DNA from: an uncultured Clostridia bacterium
GTDB taxonomy: Bacteria; Bacillota; Clostridia; Oscillospirales; CAG-382
Direction: 5' to 3'
Assembly (NCBI GenBank): GCA_947627335.1
Contig: CANQVQ010000002.1
Coordinates: 1 to 37,317 of the forward strand
Length of the DNA: 37,317 bases
The notes under the pieces were generated by a model that saw only the letters and a program-made list of their open reading frames with translations, was not told the origin of the DNA and did not search any database. Each line of letters opens with the position of its first letter. Within the stretch, counting starts at the first letter, position 1. Positions 26,162 through 33,182 of this stretch are shown one piece after another. Position numbers and translations under genes: made by a program.

Positions 26162-26190
26162 TTGACAAATGCGAAAAAATGTGGTATCTT
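26162..26190 (+). promoter_or_regulatory. promoter of the DivIVA-like gene
   Basis: TTGACA at 26162-26167, 17-bp spacer, TATCTT at 26185-26190; the gene starts 62 bp downstream. Confidence 0.75.
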
Positions 26191-26251
26191 ATCCGTAGAG
26201 AAAGAAACGGACGGCGCGGAAAGCGCCGAAAGAGATGGGACGGACGGCATT

Positions 26252-26788
26252 ATGGCGGAAGCAATGTTTGCGAAGGCGGGACGCGGTTACGACCGCGCAC
26301 AGGTGGACGCTTTCCTGCTGGAGATGAACCGCACCTGCGCGGAGAAGGAAACCGCGTGGGAGGACAAGCGGCGGGAACTGGAAACGGCGCTGGCGGAAGC
26401 GCAGGAAGAACTGAAGACCAAAGAAGCGGAATTTGAAGCGCGGGAGCGGGAACTGACCGAGGCGCTCGAAGCGAAGGAGCGGGAGTGCGAAACGCTGCAG
26501 GCGAGCATCGGACAGCGGATGCTGACTGCGGACGCACGTGCCGAGGAGATCCTCGCGCAAGCCCAACGGGAAGCGGCGGAACTGGTCGAAAAGGAGCGCT
26601 GCAAGGCGGAGCAGGAGACCGCACGCGCCGTCGCGGAGGTGCGCGCACGCTGCGCCGTGCTCGGGCAGGCGGCGGACCTGTTCGCCAAGCGCATCGGCGC
26701 GCTTTCGGCGGACCTGCGCAAGACGGAGACCGCCATCGGCGACGCGACGGAGGACCTGCGCCGCAAGACGCTCGGCAGTATGCAGTGA
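26252..26788 (+). CDS. DivIVA-like coiled-coil protein
   Basis: 178 residues. The N-terminal AGRGYDRAQVDAFLLEMN resembles the membrane-curvature-sensing head of DivIVA/GpsB proteins (GY..xEVDxFL). Almost all the rest is a heptad-like coiled coil rich in Glu, Ala, Arg and Lys (about 30-175). Such proteins localise to septa or poles and recruit division or wall enzymes. The ribosome binding site before ATG 26252 is weak. The last codons overlap the next gene (ATGCAGTGAGC: TGA stop, GTG start). Family assignment rests on the short head motif plus the coil, so it is moderately sure. Confidence 0.75.
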   Translation: MAEAMFAKAGRGYDRAQVDAFLLEMNRTCAEKETAWEDKRRELETALAEAQEELKTKEAEFEARERELTEALEAKERECETLQASIGQRMLTADARAEEILAQAQREAAELVEKERCKAEQETARAVAEVRARCAVLGQAADLFAKRIGALSADLRKTETAIGDATEDLRRKTLGSMQ

Positions 26789-27357
26789 GCGACGTCCGTT
26801 CGGTCCGCGTTTCGGACGCGAAGCGCTGGGTGCCGGAGCTGCACGCGGGGGACACGCTGCTGCTGAGCGGGACGGTCTACACCGCCCGGGACGCGGCGCA
26901 TAAGAAGATGGCGGAACTGCTCGCGGCGGGGGAGCCCCTGCCGTTCCCGCTGGAAGGCGCTTTCCTCTACTATGCCGGACCGACCCCGGCGCCGGAAGGC
27001 CGGGTGTGCGGCTCGTTCGGACCGACGACGTCCTGCCGCATGGACGCGTTCGCCCCGTCACTCTACCGGCTGGGTCTGCAAGGGACCGTCGGCAAGGGCG
27101 GTCGGAGCGCGGAGGTCGTGGACGCGATCCGGGAAACCGGCGGCATCTACCTCATTGCGGTCGGCGGCGCAGGCGCGTTCTACGCCAGCCGGATCGCTTC
27201 CTGCGAGGAGATCGCCTTCCCGGAACTGGGGTGCGAATCCGTCAAGCGGTTGGAATTTCGGGAATTCCCGCTGACCGTCGCGGTGGACGCGTACGGGAAC
27301 GACCTGTTCAGGACACGCTCGGCGGAAGTCCCTCCGGCGGCGTCTCCCCGGGCGTGA
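26785..27357 (+). CDS. class I fumarate hydratase / tartrate dehydratase beta-type subunit
   Basis: 190 residues from GTG 26785, which overlaps the preceding stop by 3 bp. The sequence follows the C-terminal (beta) domain of class I fumarases: AGDTLLLSGTVYTARDAAHKKM, YYAGPTPAPEG, FGPTTSCRMD, GTVGKGGRS, IAVGGAGAF and AVDAYGNDL. In two-subunit enzymes this partner works with an alpha subunit that holds the [4Fe-4S] cluster; no alpha gene is adjacent, upstream or downstream. The alpha subunit may be elsewhere in the genome. The 3' end overlaps convergent yqfD by 50 bp. Confidence 0.9.
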   Translation: MSDVRSVRVSDAKRWVPELHAGDTLLLSGTVYTARDAAHKKMAELLAAGEPLPFPLEGAFLYYAGPTPAPEGRVCGSFGPTTSCRMDAFAPSLYRLGLQGTVGKGGRSAEVVDAIRETGGIYLIAVGGAGAFYASRIASCEEIAFPELGCESVKRLEFREFPLTVAVDAYGNDLFRTRSAEVPPAASPRA

Positions 27358-28525
27358 GCGGGGAATCCACGGTCAATTCCTTCAGAAACGTGACCTCCGC
27401 GTCGAGGATGCAGGCGTTTCGGATCTCGTCGAAGCTGACGCTGCTCGTGCTTTCGAGCACCTCGTCCGTCTGCCGTTTCAGCCATGCGCGGAACGCCTCC
27501 TCCGCCTCCCGCTGCGCCTGCTCCGGCGTGACGGTCACGGTTTCCGGGGTATATTCGACGTAGGTCACGCTGGTGCTTCGGATCGGCGTCTCCGCGATCC
27601 CGAAAAGCAGGAACGGCTTTTCTTCGACCGTCGTGTCGAAGCTGTCGAACCGGCATTCCTCCGTCCGAAACAGATCCAGACGCTTGCCCAGCAGGGCGAG
27701 GGTCGTCTTTTTTTCGGTCCGCCCGGTGTAGTGCTTGACCGTGCGTTCCAGCGGAATGACGAACGAACAGCGTTCGTAGGTCTGCGCCTTGACGCTGCCG
27801 CGTGCGTGGTGCAGTCGGTAGACCCCCCGCCCGTCGATCGTGTAGCCGCTGACCAGCTTCTGTCCCGCCGTGACCACGTCCCCCGGGCGCACCAGCGCCG
27901 TCCCCGCCGCCACGTCCACCGAAAGGACGATGCCGTCCTCGGACGCGACGAGGTCGCATACCCCGTCGTTCGGGTCGATCTCCGGCGCGTGGGTGCGCTC
28001 GAGCAGTTCGACCTCGATGTGCGTGCCTTTGACGTTGATGGCGACGGAGGAAACCTCCCGAAAGTTCAGCAGGAACTCGTTCTGCACCCGCAGGATCGGA
28101 ATATCCGGGATATAGCTCCCCACGCGGACCCCGCAGTCCGCGAGCGCCTCGACGACTTCCTCGTCCGTCAGCAGGACGTTCCCGTTGACCGACACCTTCC
28201 AAACGAACAGCTCCGCCCAGAACAGCAGCGCCAGCCCCAAAAACATCCCGACCAGCAGTCCCGGCCGCTTCCGATACCGGGCAAACAGGAACGGCAGCCC
28301 CCGCCTGCGAAGCAATTCCGCTTCCAGCCCCGCCTCCTTCGCCCCGGCGAACAGCCCCTCGGCGCAGGACAGGGAGGTCCGCAGCAGGACGGCGCCGTCC
28401 TCCTCCCGCCGGACGCGCCAGAACAGCACCCCGTCGGCGCTCAGCCGGTACAGGAACGGCAGGACGCCCTCTCCCCGCAGGCGGATATGGTACTCCCCGA
28501 ACAGGGGGTGCAGAAAGCGGTACAT
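27308..28525 (-). CDS. yqfD: sporulation protein YqfD
   Basis: 405 residues. One membrane segment at about 89-110 (LLVGMFLGLALLFWAELFVW) follows an N-terminal cytosolic region; the remainder, with VSVNGNVLLTDEEVVEAL and EVSSVAINVKGTHIEVEL, matches YqfD and would lie outside the mother-cell membrane. YqfD is a sigma-E-controlled mother-cell protein in Bacillus with no assigned biochemical activity. It follows yqfC with only TAG GAG between the two reading frames, both in the same frame. Its 3' end overlaps the fumarase-beta gene, leaving no room for a terminator between them. Confidence 0.93.
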   Translation of the reverse strand: MYRFLHPLFGEYHIRLRGEGVLPFLYRLSADGVLFWRVRREEDGAVLLRTSLSCAEGLFAGAKEAGLEAELLRRRGLPFLFARYRKRPGLLVGMFLGLALLFWAELFVWKVSVNGNVLLTDEEVVEALADCGVRVGSYIPDIPILRVQNEFLLNFREVSSVAINVKGTHIEVELLERTHAPEIDPNDGVCDLVASEDGIVLSVDVAAGTALVRPGDVVTAGQKLVSGYTIDGRGVYRLHHARGSVKAQTYERCSFVIPLERTVKHYTGRTEKKTTLALLGKRLDLFRTEECRFDSFDTTVEEKPFLLFGIAETPIRSTSVTYVEYTPETVTVTPEQAQREAEEAFRAWLKRQTDEVLESTSSVSFDEIRNACILDAEVTFLKELTVDSPLTPGETPPEGLPPSVS

Positions 28526-28528
28526 CTC

Positions 28529-28783
28529 CTAACGCTCCTTTTCGGTTTCGTAGCGGACGGAGCGGATCTCCCCCTCGAGCACGATGCGGTTCTCCGAAAG
28601 GAAGGTCATCTCCAGGGCGTCGCCCTCAAAGACGATCCGCCGGTCCCCCGCGCCGACGGCGACCCGTTCCTCGCCGTATTCCAGCAGGCTGTCGATCCCC
28701 TCGGCGAGCAATCGGTTCCCATTGCGCCATTCGATGTAAACCCCTTCCGAACGGGGCAGTTTCTTCAGCAAAACCCGCCTCAC
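28529..28783 (-). CDS. yqfC: sporulation protein YqfC (YabP/YqfC family)
   Basis: 84 residues. The beta-rich pattern with a central ...LLEYGEERVAVGAGDRRI and a C-terminal EMTFLSENRIVLEGEI is that of the YabP/YqfC family, and the adjacency to yqfD is conserved in spore formers. The start is GTG with GAAAGG close upstream (spacing short), so the exact start is uncertain. The stop is TAG, the only one among the intact genes of this window. Confidence 0.92.
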   Translation of the reverse strand: MRRVLLKKLPRSEGVYIEWRNGNRLLAEGIDSLLEYGEERVAVGAGDRRIVFEGDALEMTFLSENRIVLEGEIRSVRYETEKER

Positions 28784-28855
28784 GCGCCTTTCCGCGAACC
28801 GGGAAAAGGCATACCCCCGGTCGCATCAACAGTATATTGGTGCCGGAGGGATTTT

Positions 28856-29761
28856 ATGAACCTGTCTGTCGGTCTGCGCCGGACGTCCCGGCTCCTTTTC
28901 CCGCTTTTTCCGCTTGCGCTGTTCGTCCTTTTGCTCGCGCACCCGTCGCTGTCCGCGTCCCTGACGCTCGGGCGGCTGACGTTTTTCGTCAAGGCGGTGT
29001 TCCCGTCTCTGTTCGGCTCGCTGTGCCTGTCCGGGCTGCTGGTGTCCTCCCCGCCTGCGCGGGCGCTCTACCGCTTTCCGTTCGGCGTGGAGCTGACCGG
29101 GCTTGCGCTCGGCGTGCTGTGCGGGTTCCCGGTCGGCGCACGGACGGCGGTGCAGTTGTACGAGGAAGGGCGTATCTCCAAAGCCCGTGCGGAATTCCTG
29201 TGCGGGTTTTCCAATCTCGCCTCCCTGCCGTTCCTCGTCGGCGTGGTCGGCAGTACGCTGTTCGGGGACGTCGGGTTCGGCGTCCGGCTCGCCGTTCTGC
29301 AGCTGCTCGCCGCCCTGCTCGCGGCGGGCGTGCTGTTCGCCGTCCTCCGCCCGTCCTGCGGCGGGGTGCGCGTCCCGTCGGCGCGGACGGACGTCGGCGT
29401 CGGCGCGGTCGCACGGGCGGTCGCGGGGAGCGCGCACACCATGCTCGAACTCGGCGGAATGCTGGTGTTCTTCGGCGCGTCGGCGGACCTGCTGCTGCAA
29501 ATTTCCGGGCTTTCGCCGGACGGCGTCGGGGCGGCGGTCCTGCAGGGGCTGCTGGAATTTTCCTCCGGGGTCGGTCGGGCGGCGGAGATCGGCGGGAGAA
29601 CCGGCAGACTGCTCGCGGCGGGGACCGTCGGCTGCGCGGGGCTTTGCGTGTGCGCGCAGGTCGCCTCGGTGACGCGTGGGAAGCTGTCCCTGCGCCCCTA
29701 CCTGCTCGGAAAACTGCTGACCGGCGCATTTTTGCTGCTGTTTGCGGCACTTTTCGCTTGA
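28856..29761 (+). CDS. ylbJ: YlbJ-like sporulation integral membrane protein
   Basis: 301 residues, from ATG 28856 with CCGGAGGG before it. About eight hydrophobic segments and the family-type block LCGFPVGARTAVQLYEEGRIS followed by FLCGFSNLASLPFLVG, corresponding to the GYPxGA / CNxxGP region of YlbJ and nucleoside-gate (Gate) domain proteins. YlbJ is needed for spore resistance in Bacillus; its substrate is not established. Divergent from yqfC-yqfD, which supports a sporulation role. Its stop codon lies inside the -35 box of the plsC promoter. Confidence 0.85.
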   Translation: MNLSVGLRRTSRLLFPLFPLALFVLLLAHPSLSASLTLGRLTFFVKAVFPSLFGSLCLSGLLVSSPPARALYRFPFGVELTGLALGVLCGFPVGARTAVQLYEEGRISKARAEFLCGFSNLASLPFLVGVVGSTLFGDVGFGVRLAVLQLLAALLAAGVLFAVLRPSCGGVRVPSARTDVGVGAVARAVAGSAHTMLELGGMLVFFGASADLLLQISGLSPDGVGAAVLQGLLEFSSGVGRAAEIGGRTGRLLAAGTVGCAGLCVCAQVASVTRGKLSLRPYLLGKLLTGAFLLLFAALFA

Positions 29762-29786
29762 CAAACCCGACGAAAAGGGATATAAT
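29758..29786 (+). promoter_or_regulatory. promoter of plsC
   Basis: TTGACA at 29758-29763, 17-bp spacer, TATAAT at 29781-29786: perfect consensus. The TGA of ylbJ (29759-29761) is part of the -35. Confidence 0.93.
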
Positions 29787-29815
29787 GGAAAAAACGGAAA
29801 GGGAGGCGGTCGAAC

Positions 29816-30652
29816 GTGCTGCTCGCTTTCGGCGCGGCGGGCGCATTGCTGTCCGCGCTCTGCTGCGTGCTTTGGGACATCTCCAAGGTGTGGCTCCTGC
29901 CGGCGTTCATCGGGCTGTCCGTCGCGTATCTCGCGGGGATCATCCTGCTGTACGTCCTGTTCCTGCTGATCGTTTCCCTGTTCCTGCGTCCGAAGACCCC
30001 GTTGGAGCGGGAACACCCGGTCGCACGGTGGATCCTGGTGGAAACGCTGCGTGCGGTCTGCGCGGCGTCCCGGGTGACCGTGCGGGTGGAGGGCGCCGAA
30101 AAGCTGCCGGACGAACCGCTTCTGCTGGTTTCCAACCACCGTTCCATGTTCGACCCGATCGTCGCCGTCGCCGCTTTCCCGCGCCGACCGCTGTCCTTCG
30201 TCGCCAAGCCGGAGCTCCTGCGCGCCCCGCTTATCGGGAAATTTGCGCGCTACTGCGGCTTTCTCGCGATCGACCGCACGGATGCGCGGAACGCCGTCCG
30301 CACGGTCCACGCCGCCGCCGACCAGCTTTCTCGCGGCGTCTGCTCGATGGGCGTGTACCCGGAAGGCACCCGCAACCGGCTCCGAAAGGGTTCGCCGAAG
30401 GACCAGCCGCTCCCGACGCTGCTGCCGTTTCACGACGGCGTGCTGATGATCGCGCAGAAGGCGAAAGTCCCCGTCGCCGTCGTCGCGACGCACGGGACCG
30501 CCGAAGTCACGCGCAACTTCCCGTTTCGGCGCACGAAGGTGACGCTGACGGTCTGCGGCGTGCTGCCGGTCGAGGAGGTGCTCTCCCTGCGGACCGCGGC
30601 GCTGAGCGAACGCGTTTCATCGCTCCTGGAGGACGCCCTGAAAACCCCATAA
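29816..30652 (+). CDS. plsC: 1-acyl-sn-glycerol-3-phosphate acyltransferase (PlsC family)
   Basis: 278 residues from GTG 29816 with GGGAGG 9 nt upstream. Two N-terminal membrane segments (about 1-20 and 27-57), then the acyltransferase domain with NHRSMFD (H108 and D113, the HxxxxD catalytic pair) and VYPEGTRNR. It makes phosphatidic acid from lysophosphatidic acid in membrane lipid synthesis. The long double-membrane N-terminus is somewhat larger than in the shortest PlsC proteins. It is transcribed from its own strong promoter, uncoupled from ylbJ. Confidence 0.93.
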   Translation: MLLAFGAAGALLSALCCVLWDISKVWLLPAFIGLSVAYLAGIILLYVLFLLIVSLFLRPKTPLEREHPVARWILVETLRAVCAASRVTVRVEGAEKLPDEPLLLVSNHRSMFDPIVAVAAFPRRPLSFVAKPELLRAPLIGKFARYCGFLAIDRTDARNAVRTVHAAADQLSRGVCSMGVYPEGTRNRLRKGSPKDQPLPTLLPFHDGVLMIAQKAKVPVAVVATHGTAEVTRNFPFRRTKVTLTVCGVLPVEEVLSLRTAALSERVSSLLEDALKTP

Positions 30653-30704
30653 AACGAATTGCTTTCGCGATACACCCGCAAAAGAAAGGAATGGTCATAC
30701 CAAA

Positions 30705-31955
30705 ATGAACGCAAAGTACATCTTTCGCGCCGTCCTGCTTTGCCTGCTCGCGGCGATCCTGCTCTGCGCCTGCGCCGGGGATCCCCAGCCTGCGGAGAGC
30801 GGCGAGGAAACCGGCGGTGAAGAAACCGACGGCGAAGCGGTGAGCGGCACGGAGACAAGCGACGAGACCAGCAGCGACGCAACCAGCAGCGAACCGCCGA
30901 GGGAGGCAGCTTACATGGAGTACGAGATCCCGGAGAACTACAACGACGCCTATACCGACACGTTCGCCGAAAACCTCGGCGCGACCGACGGGATCGATTA
31001 CAAGAAGATGCGGGTCGTCTGCAACGAGACGAGCGGCGTCTATTCGATCTATTACGATTACCCCGAGGGCGGTTCCTATATGACGCAGTTGGTCAGAAAG
31101 CGCTGGGGGATGTATATGCTCGGCGCCATCCAGCACACGGACGCGGCGGGCGTCATGGCGCAGATCATCGGCGCGTCTACCGACTTTGAATGGGTCCTGC
31201 GGTGCGGACCGGATACCGGTTCGAGCGGCACCTTCCGCGGCGGAAACCACGGCGACTACACCGCGACCGACTGGACCGCCGAGGATACCACGAAAACCAA
31301 CGACCACTTCATCGACATGACCTTCTACGACGGCAAGACCGGCGAAAAGCTGGAACCGAAGGACGGCGAAACGCTGACCGCCGACGGGCTTCGCGTGGTC
31401 ATCCACAACAACATCTACGCCGGCGAATATACGCAGGACAACGTGATGATCAACGTCGAAAAGCTCTACCTGTTCAACGGAGAGGACGTGTTCGTCCAAT
31501 CCAAGCTGTATATGACGCGGAACGTCTACTTCCAGATGTCCTATACCTGCATGATGCCGATCATGAAGCAGTACGGCAACTGGACGAAATTCTACAACAC
31601 CGACGGCACGGAAAAACTGGTCCAGACCCCGCTGACCGGCACGAGCAACTACGGCAACAACTTCAACGACGGCAACAACGCCTGCAAGGTCGAAATGTGG
31701 GGCGAGCAGGCCCCCGCCTACCACATGACCATGCAGATCTATAACCCCGACGACCAGTTCTACCGCTCGACCGATTACGTCAAGCTCTGGGACATGAACC
31801 CCAGTTCCAACAAGCTCTACTTCTCTTCCTTTGCGCTCGGCACGCCGTCCCTCGTCAAGAAGGGCACCGAGTGGACCTTCGTCAGCAGTTGGAGCTTCTC
31901 CTATCAGCCGGACTTCGTTTCCCCGACCGAGCCGGACGAGCAACTGGGCTTCTGA
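30705..31955 (+). CDS. large lipoprotein of unknown function
   Basis: 416 residues. Lipoprotein signal at the N-terminus (MNAKYIFR, hydrophobic stretch, lipobox LLCAC), then an acidic Glu/Thr/Ser/Gly linker of about 40 residues, then a mostly beta-rich domain rich in Tyr, Asn and Trp (for example MTRNVYFQMSYTCMMPIMKQYGNW). The Tyr/Asn/Trp content would suit carbohydrate contact, but no catalytic motif is visible. RBS AAAGGAA is about 15 bp before ATG. No vegetative promoter is seen in the 52-bp gap after plsC. I do not recognise the family. Confidence 0.85.
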   Translation: MNAKYIFRAVLLCLLAAILLCACAGDPQPAESGEETGGEETDGEAVSGTETSDETSSDATSSEPPREAAYMEYEIPENYNDAYTDTFAENLGATDGIDYKKMRVVCNETSGVYSIYYDYPEGGSYMTQLVRKRWGMYMLGAIQHTDAAGVMAQIIGASTDFEWVLRCGPDTGSSGTFRGGNHGDYTATDWTAEDTTKTNDHFIDMTFYDGKTGEKLEPKDGETLTADGLRVVIHNNIYAGEYTQDNVMINVEKLYLFNGEDVFVQSKLYMTRNVYFQMSYTCMMPIMKQYGNWTKFYNTDGTEKLVQTPLTGTSNYGNNFNDGNNACKVEMWGEQAPAYHMTMQIYNPDDQFYRSTDYVKLWDMNPSSNKLYFSSFALGTPSLVKKGTEWTFVSSWSFSYQPDFVSPTEPDEQLGF

Positions 31956-31982
31956 AACGACGCATACGCCAAACAAAAAGGG

Positions 31983-32225
31983 CTTGTCGTAGACAAATAA
32001 GAATACTGTTCCGCAGGCGGACACGTGCCGCCGAAGGGGCACCTCAAGAGAAAAACGGCGATGGCGGCGTCAGAAGTGGCGCAAGCCGAGCCGTTTTTCG
32101 ACGAAAGGGGGGTTTTTGGGGGGGGGAAAACACGGAACAAGGCGAAGCATGACGAAGTCTCATGACGAAGTCCCATGACGAAGTCATTACGAGCCGCCGT
32201 GATCGTGTTTGCCCCCTCAAAACCG
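31983..32225 (+). repeat. interspersed structured repeat, copy 1
   Basis: This fills most of the 363-bp gap between the lipoprotein and DUF3737 genes. It is similar over its length to 35291-35509. Three hairpins in order: P1 at 32007-32041 (TGTTCC/GGGGCA with inner GGCGG/CCGCC); P2 at 32051-32098 (AAAAACGGC/GCCGTTTTT); P3 at 32111-32224 (GGTTTT, G run and AAAACACG pairing with CGTGTTT, CCCCC and AAAACC). Between P1 and P2 is CACCTCAAGAG, identical in both copies. Inside P2 is a 25-nt stretch identical in both. It starts 28 bp after the lipoprotein stop and ends 30 bp before a consensus promoter. Small peptides readable in it are by-products of nucleotide identity. Confidence 0.85.
32148..32186 (+). 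repeat. three tandem 13-bp units in the P3 loop
   Basis: CATGACGAAGTCT, CATGACGAAGTCC and CATGACGAAGTCA follow each other directly within the apical part of hairpin P3 of repeat copy 1. Confidence 0.93.
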
Positions 32226-32254
32226 AGCCAGCCCGACGTTTTTACGTTTGGGGC

Positions 32255-32283
32255 TTGACAAGCCGTCCCGCAAGGGGTATACT
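32255..32283 (+). promoter_or_regulatory. promoter of the DUF3737-malY operon
   Basis: TTGACA at 32255-32260, 17-bp spacer, TATACT at 32278-32283; start codon 36 bp downstream. Confidence 0.9.
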
Positions 32284-32318
32284 TTTTTACGGTCATTACG
32301 AAACGGAGTGAATACGCG

Positions 32319-33182
32319 ATGGAAGAGATCAGACAACAGGTGTACGTCGGCGAGCGTCCGCTGTTTCACGGAACCGACCTCGAACTGCACGACACCATCT
32401 TCACCGACGGCGAGTCGCCGCTGAAGGAAAGCCGGGACGTCCGGCTGTACAACTGTATGTTTCAATGGAAATATCCGCTCTGGTACGCGAAAAACATCTA
32501 CGCGAAGGACTGTACCTGGCTGGAAATGGCCCGTTCCGGCGTGTGGTACACGGACAACATCACGCTCGAGGACTGCGTGCTGGACGCCCCGAAGAACTTC
32601 CGACGGTGCCGCGGCGTGACCCTGAAAAACGTCTCGTTTTCGCAGGCGGCGGAGACGCTCTGGACCTGCGAGGACGTTTCGCTCGAACGCGTCACGGCGA
32701 AGGGCGACTACTTCGGCATGAACAGCCATAACCTGCGGATCCAAGATTTCACGCTCTACGGCAACTACGCCTTCGACGGCGCGAGCGACATCGAAGTGCG
32801 GCACGCGAAGATGCTCTCCAAGGACGCGTTCTGGAACACGCAAAACGTCACGGTTTACGACAGCTTCCTTTCCGGCGAATACCTCGGCTGGAACTCAAAA
32901 AACCTGACCTTCGTCAACTGCACCATCGAAAGCCTGCAAGGGCTTTGCTACATTGAAAACCTCACCCTGAAAAACTGCAAACTGCTCAACACCACGCTCT
33001 CCTTTGAATACTCCACCGTCGACGCGGAGATCAAAGGACGGGTGGAAAGCGTGTTCAACCCGTCCGGCGGCGTGATCCGGGCGGACGAGATCGGGGAGCT
33101 GACGATGGACCCGCAGCGCATCGACCCGTCCAAAACCGTCGTCCTCACCGGTCCCGACGCGAAGAAAGGGGACCCGGCATGA
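32319..33182 (+). CDS. DUF3737 family right-handed beta-helix protein
   Basis: 287 residues, no signal peptide. The sequence is a chain of short repeated beta-helix rungs (DVRLYNCMFQ, NIYAKDCTWLE, NITLEDCVLD, GVTLKNVSFS, DVSLERVTA, NVTVYDSFLS, NLTFVNCTIES, NLTLKNCKLLN) of about 20 residues each, with Cys and Asn ladders. This matches DUF3737, a pectate-lyase-like fold of unknown activity found in gut Firmicutes. Its stop overlaps the malY start by 4 bp (ATGA), a conserved-looking coupling that hints at a link to amino-acid or sulfur metabolism, which is inference. Confidence 0.88.
   Translation: MEEIRQQVYVGERPLFHGTDLELHDTIFTDGESPLKESRDVRLYNCMFQWKYPLWYAKNIYAKDCTWLEMARSGVWYTDNITLEDCVLDAPKNFRRCRGVTLKNVSFSQAAETLWTCEDVSLERVTAKGDYFGMNSHNLRIQDFTLYGNYAFDGASDIEVRHAKMLSKDAFWNTQNVTVYDSFLSGEYLGWNSKNLTFVNCTIESLQGLCYIENLTLKNCKLLNTTLSFEYSTVDAEIKGRVESVFNPSGGVIRADEIGELTMDPQRIDPSKTVVLTGPDAKKGDPA

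Noticed and set aside
28784..28855. Sporulation sigma-factor promoters between yqfC and ylbJ
   Set aside because: GCATA and CAGTATA on the + strand and TCATAAA on the - strand resemble such elements, but spacing and bases do not fit any consensus well enough to annotate.
31904..32296. Small - strand open frames in both structured repeats with similar translations (ACATSDAA)
   Set aside because: The similarity follows from nucleotide identity of the repeat. The frames have no ribosome binding site and the changes between copies preserve base pairing, not codons.
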